64,000 nucleotides of DNA from assembly GCF_018882385.1 (NCBI RefSeq), contig NZ_JACVON010000001.1, positions 170,942 to 234,941 of the forward strand, written 5' to 3'. This document shows positions 36,801 through 40,083 of this stretch, in pieces (positions within the stretch are counted from its first letter, which is position 1; every line of letters begins with the position of its first letter). The notes under the pieces are model-generated. The model searched no databases, had not been told where the DNA came from, and saw only the letters and a program-made list of their open reading frames with translations. The translations under genes and the position numbers were made by a program. The DNA is from Polynucleobacter sp. 30F-ANTBAC. GTDB taxonomy: Bacteria > Pseudomonadota > Gammaproteobacteria > Burkholderiales > Burkholderiaceae.

Positions 36801-38066
36801 GGTAACCGTGTCAACTCGAATGGTGGATCATTAGGTATCGTTACAGGTATTACCTTGGCTAAGCTAGATGTCACGGGTACAGTCAAATTAACAACTGACA
36901 TCATCACAACGGGTGCTCAGACGTATGACAACATTAAGTTGGCTCCAACAACAGGCAACGTTATTAATTTAACAACAACGAATAGCAATATCTTTATCAG
37001 AGGTACTTTGGATGGCACGGTTGGTAAGCAACAGTCTGTTGTAATCAACGCAGGGTCGGGTATTGTGACGATTGGAGATAGCGTAGGTTCTATAGCTAGA
37101 CCAGATCGATTAATGGTGACCGGTTCACGTATCTATATCTTGGCAGACATCTTGACCGGCAATATTCAGCAATACAACGGTGCTGCATTGATTGGCAATG
37201 GAACTTATATTGGCAAACCGCTAGTTTTAGGATTCTTGTACAACTCACATAAGCATTATTTTGAATATGACCAAGGTGGCATCAGCAGCCCCGTAGACTT
37301 TAAAGATAATGACCCGCGTTATGTGAGAACACTTATTTCTATGGATCCTGTTATCACATTCAATGGCACGGTGGATGATGTCAATGAATTTACCCATACG
37401 CTTTTAGTTGCTGCAATTGCCCCTAATCCGGCTGCTGCAAGAGCCACACTCACCAAACCAGTTATTAACTTTAACAACTCGATTAGTGAAATAACACCTC
37501 TCTATAGTTTGAATGCTCAAACGGTTGGGGCTATTGATGGAACCAACACCCCAGATTTGACGATCTTTGTTGGTGAAATCAACTTAATCGGCAATGCCAA
37601 GACATATTTCAATCAAACCTATCGCGCTGGAGTGATGAGAGCCAATGCTGTTATTCCTGGTTCGGAGGTTGTTTTCTCTGTATTTGATCCAGCTGCTGGC
37701 GTTACATTCGCTTTACCAGTGAAATCCGATGGAAGTGGCCTGATTAATCTTCTAAATCCTGGTTCTGTCGATTTATTAACAATCAATGGTGCAACTAACT
37801 TCATTAGTGCCCCTAATTTATCGGGTCAAGACAATTGGGGGCAAGGTTTTACTAATAACCTAGCTCTTAATGCCAAACCAATCTTCCAAGGTGATCTCAG
37901 CCTTCAACCTCGCTTGGCTGACCTTAAGAAGCTAGCCGAACTCAAAGAAGATGATGCTCTTGTAGGTGAAGTCACCATTGATGAATTGGAAGAGGGTGAT
38001 CCTAACTGCGTCAAAAATGACCCTAACCAGGCACTTGATCCTAAATGTGCTTTGTCAGCGATCTAG
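12834..38066 (+). CDS. Giant two-partner-secretion exoprotein (adhesin 1, 8410 aa)
   Basis: This is a TpsA-type filamentous-haemagglutinin/HMW-like exoprotein, expected to cross the inner membrane by Sec and the outer membrane through a TpsB pore, then form a long surface fibre. The signal peptide is residues 1-24 or 1-26 (LAFA|QA|QVAAN). The TPS domain starts at 32 (ALPTGGQVVAG) and shows NVVQTSQRAVVNWNSFNIG. WLLDP motifs recur near 388 and 748. Next come 12 copies of a ~240-residue unit (about 870-3960), a long MBG/YDG-type array (about 3960-7275), PATR repeats (about 7360-7980) and a C-terminal tail with Cys8392 and Cys8405. The start is a TTG at 12834; the frame opens at 12798 and contains no ATG or GTG before the signal peptide, and no Shine-Dalgarno is seen. 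The fibre role follows from the family; the ligand is unknown. Confidence 0.92.
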   Translation: MKPFRRSILSVGALVLLGPSLAFAQAQVAANALPTGGQVVAGQVQINTVPATRTTLNVVQTSQRAVVNWNSFNIGANARVEIIQPNAQAVIHNRVVSASPTQIDGMLKSNGQVVISNAKGVTFGTSAQIDVGAIVATTMDMSDKDFMDGKNTYKGDGTGAVVNYGKIQTNDAKGYVALLAPEVRNEGYILARGGAANTVAMASGSQITLDFRGDQLMNVKVDASAFKSLIENKRLVQVEGGLVVIAANSAAQLMGSVIKNSGRISTSSMVRHGGIVEILADTVQNLGSIVANAMGSTGNGGQISLKGNIIALADSSKIKANAKEQGNGGQIIVLSNKKTQVSGILEAMGGKTRGNGGFIDTSSKEVLEISSQTKVDTSARNILGKAGTWLLDPMDLLITSSFAQVISDALQNNNVTVQVQGNVCLGGNCTQNGSGNLTIDQGVTITKTGSARTVLTFLADGTFFNYGTINQAASSILDVVIHAQDVNLAQNSSIEVNKVTITAVNSVTGYGSIVGAGSNPLVNILANVFNFHGVISANGLIGNQGQTQNPGSIRITAQDIILSSIARLEANGPSNGGTITLSANGTGHIIIEGVIQTNGGNGRGGEITISQADDIQINNAIIQSNANNGGSIQIITNSGDLILQNALIQTNGSNGRGGSIGISATNNTFISDSNIEAKGFNQGGRILIGNDADNGTLPFSIYTGINSNTVVSTDQLGLFNPDFIGGFIETSGDTLNLLGTINAGRGGMWLLDPTNVTISSTASSGGDLTSAQGQATTSNFNTTQIQTAINSGTSVTIIASGTITQTTALVFNVTGAGLTPTLTLNNTSGSKQNITLIAMTDNSSGAGSGVSLQAMSSGGGIILNGVLTLKGSVTLDNTYGGTAGAGGTPTSGFITSSNAPTFASAIRGVDVGAAINANGGITLKGASIAGYYSVDVTAAIASSLGSINIFGAGTNYSVHSTAGGTINASVGSVTINGTSTTGISVEMLALITAKTGITINGNASGSAATTVSLGAMKINAGGGNIIVTANDVSTGTNTGIYQAGAITNSAVGSSISFTTNGKINQTGAIALVANTGSTAANIFYDTTSGNKAGNITLGDISVAAGTNNAPINVTAKSSGSTITASVIGTAALPLPGSITLDNTYGIVNGTPTSRFINAITANLSTLATTADGVIIGASAALNTTGNILINAVSNGGVGIRYDSAIKSTAGNVTFNAATTNYYGVFTSNASLITANNITINASSTTTTSGWLAQIGALTINTASTGGDISVTSIAGTSGGGNGIYQSGAINGASGSDMTFITNNKIDINGSITAAANTSGSAASITFDTTRGTSASTISNTTFTVSSTGTSTSAINYIAKSAGSNINPGLIATTSLRLPGFILLDNTYGCTGASCTPASEFINTTTNNLTTLASTAHGITIDNAIYASGNITLSGVSKGSFGINYSTNIGSSAGDVVLNGSSTDYYGVYTSNDSLINANNITIVGRAGAAHTGWLVQAGALTINPGVNAGDIAINAFSADTGGRLGIYQSGAINAANGSNISFTSNNKIDQNGTFYIAANTSGSAVNLTFDTTSGLKTSSISTGTLTIAASGSSSDINFIAKAAGGNINPSLIATSTIPLPGYILLDNTYGCSGSGCTPATGFINTTSNNLVALATTSAGVTMDNAIFARGDITLNGVSNNAQGVNYSVQIKSTAGDVALNGGTTGNYGVFNSTESLIYGNNISITGRATSVVNGYLAQVGSFTINPTAEGGDITVTAMGVAGGGNGIYQTGAIGGASGSDISFISNNRIDQNGAITLALNTSGSAGNITYDTSRGTSASTISTGPLSFAAGTSTSTVNYSVLTSGAPIVIRNAVTVPGLITLDNTYGCSGADCTPFTGYFNKNLASWHTQVVTGQGINIGAAMNGAALTINGVNSGGGAAVMLRAVITATTGNINITGLGTSGFGVSNNYGGAWAATGITANSGAVNITGTATTSGDGIELGSTATISAKSITVIGATDTGTYATFLDAMTIVAGGTNLNVTGTVGVTTNTGIYQTGAITNNATGSNISFFTNGKINQTGAIALVANTTSTAVSITYNTTTGSKGSSVVSGAITVAAGTNASPINYIIKTLGASINPAAIGTAINPLPGYILLDNSYGCSGTNCTPVTDFINATTNNLASLGTGVTGVTINNLIFSTGSITVNGVTGGAGQKGIDITVNLTSTANAITLNGVTTTGYGVYAPSTLLTAHHITINGTASAAPTWVIQIDALKINGGSIGGSIFVKGTVIGIPGTAGGIYQGTGAITGASGSNISFISNNNISQNGAIGLAANTSGTAANITYDITAGNKTSTLLTGGLSIPTGSTSSINYIIKTAGSAINPGTIGSASLSLPGYVLLDNTYGCSGAGCTPVTGFINPITNNLGTFATASNGVTINSAIYARDNISVYGVSTTGQAISYSVAITSTSGSVVMNGSTVSGYGVYTGGALITANNITITGLATAAPSWVVQIDALKINTAFVGGNISVIGNVINLPGAAGGIYQSGAITAANGSNISFISNNDISQGGAIALVANTSGAAANVTYDTTSGNSTSTISAGALTIATNTLGSDINYIVKSAGSTIDPGAIGSTTVSLPGYVLLDNTYGCTASTPACTPVSGFINTTTANLTSLATTGNGVTINGVIVAKNNITVNGVNSDGNKAITISVNITSLNGSANFNGGTTTGHALYSATSLITANNITILGTATAAPSWVIQMDAMKINAAGGNIVVTGHVINTPGANGGIYQSGAITGAVGSNISFISNNDIDQNGAIALVGNSGSAVNITYDTTAGDKTSSISTGAVTITGGSTSAINYLVKTNGATISVPAITVPGYILLDNSCNGCSTATTPANAALNGAGVTLRGALVSGSLAGSTGITINAVANGSGVGFTQAAHAITSTTGGVTITVNGQTGTGYTSSGAILATGQTITINTTTTTAAGISTSGTINGGVVNLSSNQTTAGATLVPIYAVGLITANELNVTGTGGASSTIVSLGAITINAGGGDVNVIANNRAAGAAIGITQAGVITNNAVGSNMSFISNNTIDQGGAITLAANSGNRVANILFDTTSGTNASSVTTGTVAMATGTSTAAINYLIKTNGAIISVPAIAVPGYIRLDNTCLGCNTAATPASAFLNGVGLTLRGNLSAGTLANPIGVTFNIVSNGTGRAIFQNTYTITSASGGVSITSQSQTGNAYYSTGAITATGQAITITTNSTTGSGIDTTGTISGGAVTLSSTQSTATATAIPVTATGLITANSLTVTGNGGASSTIVDLGAITLNAGGTNITITGNNLASGDKVGIKQTGAIIDNAIGSSISFISNNLINQTGAITLVANTVVSAANIVYDTTGGNNTSKITSGTVTIGAGTSTAAINYIVKTNGAIISVPAITVPGYILLDDTCLGCTTAVTTSTAAANGAAITITGALSAGSLAGSTGVKINAVANGTGIGFTQGANAISSSAGGVTITVNGQTGTGYTSTGGITATGQAIAITSTTTSGGTGIWLTGAVTGGSVTLISNKTSATATSVHIAATGLITANSLTVTTRGGLSATLVSLGAITINAGGGNITVNAMADTATTGTDVGIYQSGAIINNAVGSNISFVTNNIINQLGAISLVANTGAPAANIIYDTTSGTKAANISSGALTFTTGTGSVINYVAKSAGSAIATGAIGTSTAPLPGYVTIDNTYGCATAPCTKVSGFVAIGNAATLATASAGVTISNAIYAAKYIAISGISNTAAGVTYSAAINSSESGIVLTGTSIGTAATGYGVYGSVAAGVVTAAGLVEVYGTSTASSGTVDAIKTVASATITGNAGVMIFAMNTSGNITLGGLVKNGGATRGVTVSGTGNVSLAGAWNSGVNGIIIVAGRGEQAGVITGGDITAVGTLTNSGGVISISMAKPDATSYAIAGALGITTANANATTNIAYGIAGGTPVKPGNYVGGNFINYRQKISGSTLAITVTLNSDYSAAYGTAYNSNAANDWLQANATVTFTGSSNATFGLPAITSASSAYVKSVLVFSPTVGGTTALNGTNANAVQTATVLTTNSLTATDGSTVTLSGAARTYTITPAVLGISVSAVYNGTTTFTNAVITATGKADWDKITSVTVSSANVNGASTYVTAIGGTSTAGTFSASNYVINSSFNNTLVSGAAVNADQASATNRVSITPAPLGVAVSGVYTGTTSIAPTAFNLTGLVNGETISGISAATINNMNVAANNSNYVTALVSNGGTASLDNYAITPAYNTVLGNTQNTVTLTPKSITVTGIAIGAKTYDGTTSATVTAGALDGVASIDQSSASLSLTQTANFVTANAANDVSINVVGKLAGTAVTNYTLVQPTGITANIARKTITVGGTSTAVNKTYDRTNVATIYGGNLVGVITADVPNVSLTQVGTFAQTDVANGIAVTVNASLAGTAASNYIVTQPANLSANITPKTLTVADTTVANKVYNANTAATVTGGTLVGVIAGDESLVTLARSATFTSANAANAIPLTINHSIGGDASGNYTLVQPTGIVANITPAPLGISVAATYSGSTTITPTTFSVNGLVNGETITTISSAVINSMNVSANSANFVKSITIGAGTANPSNYTFNTATNTTAGSTLNTVTLSAKALTVTGTIADNKTYDGTTAVSVWGGTLVGVIGIDAVTLTQTGILNSSNVGVAVPVTMTSTISGFSSGNYTLVQPTGIAAAITPKRITISDGTVANKVYDGTTNAVLTGGSLVGVLPADANNVVLTQAGRFSSPNVSNGIIIIASGSISGSAASNYTLVQPTGITANITPAMLGISVIGLANGTNNISPISFTINGLINGQTITSLSTVNVKSSSISSNGSNFVTGIVISGGTALATNYAFAPSYNAAAGINQNTVTLVNQNQKIVTVTGTVAGSKVYDGTTAITVSGGTLVGVVGSDNVSLVFGASLVNPNVSLVSAVAVNYSLSGADAANYILVQPTGITAIVTPAPIGIVLSGTYNGTTTVNPNSFAVTGLVNGETITGLSSATLSAANVSNNGSNYVASIVTNGGTANLDNYKITQAYNASSGTTQNTATLTPKALTVGGVSVADNKVYDGSTAATISGGALVGIVGSDVVTLNQLGTFAQSDVANGIAVTSTSTLSGLHAANYSVTQPTGITGNITPKTITVSGVSVANKVYDGDNSATVTGGSLLGLVGSDGANVSLAQTATFASVNVGQAITVTPVASISGTKAANYILTQPNTVTANITPKALTVTGTTVSNKAYDGTTAATFTGGSLSGVVTADINNVTLTRAGIFTSANVGNSIAVAVNHSISGSAIGNYTLTQPTGVSANITAKAVTITADDISTIYGNTTNLGTTAFRQTGLLTGDSISGVTLQYSGSNAVAATVNAGSYTSSIIASAATGSGLSNYAISYVAGDLTVTPATLTITPTTKSAVYNGSALNAATYSTNPANYTVSGYKNTDSATNTPLAFTGALGFTAGGSSSSVLNAGTYGYAAGDLAATTTNGNYTVVLNSTLSNQYVVTPATVSLTARKIYDGSSGFVVGTAGTTFTVATGIGSQTLTVSGSANANNANVIGVSSLDTTGLSLVNGSNGGLASNYVLPSTTGDVAITPKAVTVTISTPPKVYDTTTNAALVAGTDSSNGSYVLSGFVNGEGAYITQTNGSYNSANVATASTITAAVGSSYIAKNGTALTNYTLPVTVSGSSSITPAPLTMTADNASTYIGVTPTLTYQLSGLLGADTASNSISNPTVSYTAGALDTATSPPTTPTAALVPSATSSNYALTFVNGSLTVAANRQMIVNVGSNTTSYGVVNSTNVTFLGNALSSTNSIVAGYCTDCVAGNSNPTIINLTLTAPVAGGNIWTATDNLGSGAGTGQGQYTFVITPTIPSNSYSGGQNLNVGNYAITPSGLATVSGYATNYDPAKEIIYNAGNLNVTPKVLTVTGTTVANRAYNGTNVATVSGGQLAGVATGDTSVDINLTQAGNFSSVNVANGIAVNVTNSLAGTAASNYILTQPTGLTANITPAQVTISGLSVANKVYDANRSATVSGTPVVLGLIGSDTANASGSITATFDQKDVGNNRLVTADFTDLSLDNPNYMILGSTSVLRANITPASITVSAAKTYDGTNSVTAGQMTVAGIAGETLTFASGSLGTLTSPNVGSASLSSLSNAELVTGTGLATNYSVVNPIFSTVAITPAAITVTTNSMTKVYDATNGTASARTSANAAPALVLSSGSLFTNQVTGLLDTLSGGSFVYSDLNAGSGNKTVNVSNASVVSGATTVTSNYTITYQANTSSTITKAPLWVGGLTASDKVYNNTTTAAITGTPSIASGLLLNDTSNLTGTASVGTFANLNVGTGIVVTPDLSTLALDNLNYYIAGTSTVLAANITPAPVTISGLTANNKVYDTTLAATLSGTPTISGLLSNTNSTVSGSYSGEFANANVGNAKTITADLSALTLSNSNYYISGVTDTITANITPAPLQVGGLTTSNKVYNANTDAVLSGSAIIASGLLGSDVATLNGSAAAGIFASSDVGTGISITATLTGLSSSNPNYYVAGYSAALSADITPAPVTISGLTAVDKVYDTTTAATITGTRALAGLLNNENVTINGSITGAFVGSDAGTGIAVSVNISNITLSNPNYAITGLTAPLTANITPAPLVVSAIEQTMTYGSPVPTLTYNLLSGLLGNDSAGFTGSLATNVSATSAVGNNYTITQGTLTASSNYVIDVFNPATMTVTPRPVTVTVTSGQFKVYGNADPSSFATSVEVQGNNRGLITGSSLAGALVRTAGENVGSYPITIGTLASANPNYAVTLIPNDYVITARPITVTATAGQTKVYGDADGSLTYAVTSGSLATFNNVTDTLIGVLAREPGNHVGIVYPINAGTLTSTNNPNYEITFIGSSYSTTARPITIAAPAINKTYDGGYNYDFTVADMAIMNQQLVGSDTFNTIKAVFSGNNPNVGNNKVIEIDPRLISISDGNQGRNYIITSVNSVGNITPASLTVTAANDAKFRSEIDPIGFNGALYRGFVNGETISNLPVANQTLSITRTNPTVNAEGLYELIPGGHGAQGEIVGNYQVNYVNGRFTILGPQDLLVRATATVNYGTTPTYNFTAKYLDSAGSLISYIGTSADTPSPAAINLTSIGSTPFTLSDNAGGSLTTALMPTGTTNSASGNINAGQYNITSTANPSLLGFTNLVVIGTLVVEPKVIATPSLGSSTFSKVYDGNTAIQGNLVNVAPISAQIVAGDAVSLSSTGFYSDKNVGTAKEITINFGLTGADTGNYILSSNQAIGLFGAITQLNSVTYIGPAGGNWSDASNWAGGAIPDLSNVANVVIPTGMSVAYDAAVAGPVTSQVAANGALNLAGAGASVSLGGISGSGSIALGANNLILTAATGNFAGSMTGSGGLTVAGGTQTLSGNNTFTGNTVIDANASLIIAGSGSLGDGNYAGTLTNNGNFEYASTATQTMTGVISGTGDIDKTGTGTLILGATNTYSGATTVDGGTLAITNAGALGTTTGATTVNTGGTLDLRDVTGVAEPITINGGTLATSSGNSSVTSPLTVTGSSSIDVDGTSLTITNVISGTGSIDKTGEGTLVLESANTYSGTTEIDGGTIVITNAAALGTTAGGTTVNTGGTLDLRNVTDVEEPITLAGGTLATSTGSSSVTSPMTVNGNSTIDVDGTSLTITDVISGTGSIDKTGAGTLVLESANTYSGATVIDGGTIAITDAAALGSTAGNTTVNTGGTLDLRGVTGVAEPITLAGGTLAASTGDNSVTGPITLEARSDNQSGNSTIDVDGTSLTISSVMSGPGGIDKTGAGNLVLESANTYTGSTSIDAGRLILAAGASVAESEKIVVGANGVFDTSAITDNVYINSLAGAGSVVNGSIAPNSLVIKDAIPGDVFSGVISGTGGLSITGGTQTLTGINTYTGPTVVSPGANLIASIQSIPGDVVNNGSFGLSQATDGSFTKNMSGTGSMVIGGTGVITLTGTNTQSGGTTIEDGASLMIGSTGALSGNRVNSNGGSLGIVTGITLAKLDVTGTVKLTTDIITTGAQTYDNIKLAPTTGNVINLTTTNSNIFIRGTLDGTVGKQQSVVINAGSGIVTIGDSVGSIARPDRLMVTGSRIYILADILTGNIQQYNGAALIGNGTYIGKPLVLGFLYNSHKHYFEYDQGGISSPVDFKDNDPRYVRTLISMDPVITFNGTVDDVNEFTHTLLVAAIAPNPAAARATLTKPVINFNNSISEITPLYSLNAQTVGAIDGTNTPDLTIFVGEINLIGNAKTYFNQTYRAGVMRANAVIPGSEVVFSVFDPAAGVTFALPVKSDGSGLINLLNPGSVDLLTINGATNFISAPNLSGQDNWGQGFTNNLALNAKPIFQGDLSLQPRLADLKKLAELKEDDALVGEVTIDELEEGDPNCVKNDPNQALDPKCALSAI
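12927..13600 (+). other. TPS secretion domain of adhesin 1
   Basis: This filamentous-haemagglutinin N-terminal domain (from residue 32) is the part recognised by the POTRA domains of the TpsB pore. It matches adhesin 2 almost base for base from 13003 onward, while the signal peptides and first mature residues differ. Confidence 0.88.
13003..14432 (+). repeat. Near-identity block 1 shared with adhesin 2
   Basis: About 1430 bp align without gaps to 42031-43460 (constant offset 29028) with only scattered substitutions, many synonymous. Similarity drops abruptly at the right edge. It covers most of the TPS domain and the first WLLDP region. Confidence 0.9.
14571..14937 (+). repeat. Near-identity block 2 shared with adhesin 2
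   Basis: About 367 bp align to 43647-44013 with a different offset (29076) and very few substitutions. A divergent segment of unequal length (138 bp here, 186 bp in adhesin 2) separates it from block 1. Confidence 0.9.
15437..24600 (+). repeat. Twelve-copy ~240-residue repeat array in adhesin 1
   Basis: Each unit carries a marker like LPGYILLDNTYGC. The LDN codons fall near 15459, 16252, 16984, 17708, 18419, 19228, 19961, 20683, 21390, 22228, 23066 and 23922, so the period is about 710-860 bp. Units also repeat phrases such as GIYQSGAI, SNISFISNN and ANTSGSA. The copies are diverged, unlike the YDG array in adhesin 2. Units 3-8 and 12 carry a Cys-x4-6-Cys pair; units 9-11 use a C-x2-C variant. 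The pattern is consistent with beta-helical rungs. Confidence 0.85.
24730..34660 (+). repeat. MBG/YDG-type domain array in adhesin 1
   Basis: More than twenty diverged domains carry a K-[TVA]-YDG/YDA/YNA-type motif (for example KTYDGTTSATV near 25672, KVYDGTTNAVL near 26985, KAYDGTTAATF near 28550), commonly followed by YxLVQPTGI and xANITPK. They are interleaved with about five related domains beginning APLGISV and containing FxVxGLVNGETI. These match the YDG and MBG families seen in bacterial surface fibres, where they act as stalk modules. Confidence 0.8.
34900..36770 (+). repeat. Autotransporter-type (PATR) repeats in adhesin 1
   Basis: Repeats with IDKTGxGTLVLESANTYSG followed by an IDGGT- or TTVDGGT-type phrase occur near 35191, 35517, 35846 and 36195, a period of about 330-350 bp with high DNA similarity. 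They match passenger-associated transport repeats, which fold as beta-helix rungs. Confidence 0.82.
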
Positions 38067-38084
38067 TACCTAACTCGGTATTAG
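38063..38084 (+). terminator. Hairpin overlapping the adhesin 1 stop codon
   Basis: CTAGTACC and GGTATTAG (one G-T wobble) enclose a 6-nt loop and include the TAG stop. Only a loosely T-rich stretch follows, so it may be a weak terminator. Confidence 0.35.
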
Positions 38085-38736
38085 CTTTAATCCCTATCAA
38101 GTTTTAATCCTTTTAGATTTAAATGAATGCCATAGCCATAATCATTATGGGTGGTATTAATGACGATGGATTAATTAATAGTCAGTTCTATATTCCCCGT
38201 TATTGTCAGACTTTGCCTGTGAAACATGTCACTGGGCTCCTATATTCAATCAGCATCTCTATTTAAGTATGAATAGCCCATTTTTAAAATGAATACATTC
38301 GCAAAGGCATACATTACGTTAAATTAACAAAAAGAAACAAAAACTCACTAAATCCAATAGAAGGGTAGCCAAGGGTTAACTAAGGGTGCCTTAATTAAGC
38401 AGCATCAAACAGAAGAGCTAAATAAAGTAAAAAACAAATAAGCGGAAAAATCAGCTAGTAGGCTGGTAGATCATGTTATCCATTTACTAGTAAAGCAAAT
38501 CAAGATTCAGTACAGCTAATAAATAAGGACGTTACAAGCAGTCCTCCTCAGAGCACTGCAAACAGCCTATAAGGGCTAGAACTCAATGAAGAGCTATCAA
38601 AGACTATCTACACAAAGAGTAAGAAGGAGCAAAACGATAAGTTTAGATGGTTAAGTGCCCTATGGTGTATTTACCATTCTTGGCAATTAAGGTAAATTCG
38701 GTGCTTCTTTAAAACAACAGAAAGTTAAGGTTACAC
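38067..38736. promoter_or_regulatory. 670-bp gene-free region between adhesin 1 and the regulator
   Basis: No credible gene is visible; the longest start-to-stop frames are short and lack ribosome sites. It contains CCATAAT/ATTATGG (38136-38150), a GGTTAAC site (38374-38380) and AGATGGTTAAG (38645-38655), the latter sharing AGATGGTTAA with the inverted repeat upstream of adhesin 1. The region is probably the regulator's control region; its length suggests more than a simple promoter, or decayed DNA. Confidence 0.5.
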
Positions 38737-39885
38737 ATGTTAGCGCTAGATAACGTTACCACCATCTACTTAACAGGCTTAATTGCCATTGGTTTTTCAA
38801 TCGTACAACTGCTGCTATTGCTCAGAAGAGGTAGCTCTGTCTTGTTATGGAGTCTCGGTACCCTATTAATGGGGCTTGGTTACATCATGACCCTTATGTT
38901 GGTAGAAGACCCGTTGCCACAGTTCTGGGTTGCTGGTCCTATCGCCGTACTACTTGGTAGTTTGGTCATCTTAAGTGGTTTAGGCAAGTGGGCTGGTTAC
39001 GAGTTACCTAAAAGATCGACCATTATTTGCTTGGTTGGCGTGGCTATTACAGCTGGTTTATTCTACTTTAGCCGTAAGTACAATGCGCCGTTGGGAAGCT
39101 TGGAGGCGATTCTTTTAGCTCCTGTATCAGCGACACTTATATATAGTGCATGGTTTACTGGGGTACAGGCTAAGCTGACAGGTAGTAAATACATCTATTT
39201 AATTAGTGGTGTTTATTGGCTAAAAGGTATCTTTATGGCTGCATTAACCTTAGGTGCGTTAGCTGCTATTGGGGATCAGTATATTATTGTGACATCTCAA
39301 GTGGTTTATTACACCAGCTTAGTCTTTTTACTTGCCACATTAATTAACAACATGTCCTGGTCACTTCAAATTTCTGAGGATCTGATGGGGAAGTTGTCTA
39401 GCCGTCAAACTACTCAGCCAGTTATTATTAAAACTCCTGTTACTGTTAAAGATGAAACACCAGTAGCTAATAAAACTGAAAAGGTTATTAAAGAGAAAAA
39501 GATAATCGAAAAGACTGAGACTATTGATAATACTTCTGTTAACCCTGATTTGTTAAGCGATGCTGAAAAGTTAGCCATGTTGGAAAAATTAACAGATAAA
39601 GAACGTGAAGTATTTTTGTTGGCAGCAGAAGGTAAGAAGAATGGTGAAATTGCTACATTGCTTAATTCTTCTGAATCCAGCATTAAAGTTCACCGCTCAC
39701 GTATGACTGGTAAATTGGGCATGAAGAAACCAGAAGATCTAAAAAAGATGCTTTCAAAAGCACCGGCCGTAACAAGCAGTCAAAATGTTGAGATTGACCA
39801 AGTTACAGAAGTTGCGAACGATACTGAAGTTTCTTCAGACACAGGTTCTGATAACCAAAATCCTGACCTCTTTACAAAATCTTAA
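38737..39885 (+). CDS. LuxR-type transcription regulator with seven predicted membrane helices
   Basis: Residues 1-210 hold about seven hydrophobic segments (roughly 8-30, 35-56, 63-83, 94-112, 118-140, 151-178, 181-206) with basic residues in RRGSS after the first, consistent with an outside N terminus and a cytoplasmic C terminus. A polar, lysine-rich linker (about 211-280) leads to a GerE/LuxR helix-turn-helix at about 284-338 (LTDKEREVFLLAAEG, then the recognition helix in SSIKVHRSRMTGKL). An acidic tail follows. There is no receiver domain. It is inferred to be a membrane-tethered one-component regulator. The ATG has AAGG about 8 bp upstream. Its place between the two adhesin genes suggests it controls them. 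An intrinsic terminator follows, so it forms a separate unit. Confidence 0.85.
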   Translation: MLALDNVTTIYLTGLIAIGFSIVQLLLLLRRGSSVLLWSLGTLLMGLGYIMTLMLVEDPLPQFWVAGPIAVLLGSLVILSGLGKWAGYELPKRSTIICLVGVAITAGLFYFSRKYNAPLGSLEAILLAPVSATLIYSAWFTGVQAKLTGSKYIYLISGVYWLKGIFMAALTLGALAAIGDQYIIVTSQVVYYTSLVFLLATLINNMSWSLQISEDLMGKLSSRQTTQPVIIKTPVTVKDETPVANKTEKVIKEKKIIEKTETIDNTSVNPDLLSDAEKLAMLEKLTDKEREVFLLAAEGKKNGEIATLLNSSESSIKVHRSRMTGKLGMKKPEDLKKMLSKAPAVTSSQNVEIDQVTEVANDTEVSSDTGSDNQNPDLFTKS

Positions 39886-39901
39886 CCAAAAAAAGTTAAG
39901 T

Positions 39902-39928
39902 AAAAGCCACCTTCGGGTGGCTTTTTTT
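39902..39928 (+). terminator. Rho-independent terminator after the LuxR-type gene
   Basis: AAAAGCCACC and GGTGGCTTTT form a 10-bp stem closed by a stable TTCG tetraloop and followed by a T run. It is a textbook terminator 16 bp after the stop. Confidence 0.95.
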
Positions 39929-39930
39929 AT

Positions 39931-39956
39931 AACTTAACCTTGGGTGTGGTTAAGTT
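39931..39956. promoter_or_regulatory. Inverted repeat AACTTAACC-N8-GGTTAAGTT, candidate operator
   Basis: A perfect 9-bp inverted repeat with an 8-bp spacer lies between the terminator and the transporter promoter. Its right arm, extended to GGTTAAGTTGA, is identical to 12521-12531 upstream of adhesin 1. Confidence 0.55.
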
Positions 39957-39998
39957 GATCCTTTCTGAGGTTCTCAACTTTACAAAATTTTTATGTAT

Positions 39999-40010
39999 TT
40001 AACGCGTTAA
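39999..40010. promoter_or_regulatory. 12-bp palindrome TTAACGCGTTAA
   Basis: A perfect palindrome with TTAAC half-sites about 96 bp before the transporter -10 box. It is one of three TTAAC-type symmetric elements within 115 bp. Confidence 0.45.
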
Positions 40011-40031
40011 TTTTTAAACCGATTGACCTTC

Positions 40032-40043
40032 GGTTAATTAACC
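40032..40043. promoter_or_regulatory. 12-bp palindrome GGTTAATTAACC
   Basis: A perfect palindrome made of the same GGTTAA half-site as the repeats upstream of adhesin 1. It lies about 50 bp upstream of the putative -35 box of the transporter gene, a usual place for an activator site. Confidence 0.5.
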
Positions 40044-40083
40044 TTTTATCTAGGTAAATCATGATCTTAGCTATGATAATCGC

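Noticed and set aside
38123..38266. 47-codon plus-strand frame after adhesin 1
   Set aside because: No Shine-Dalgarno and no recognisable domain; this length is expected by chance in AT-rich DNA.
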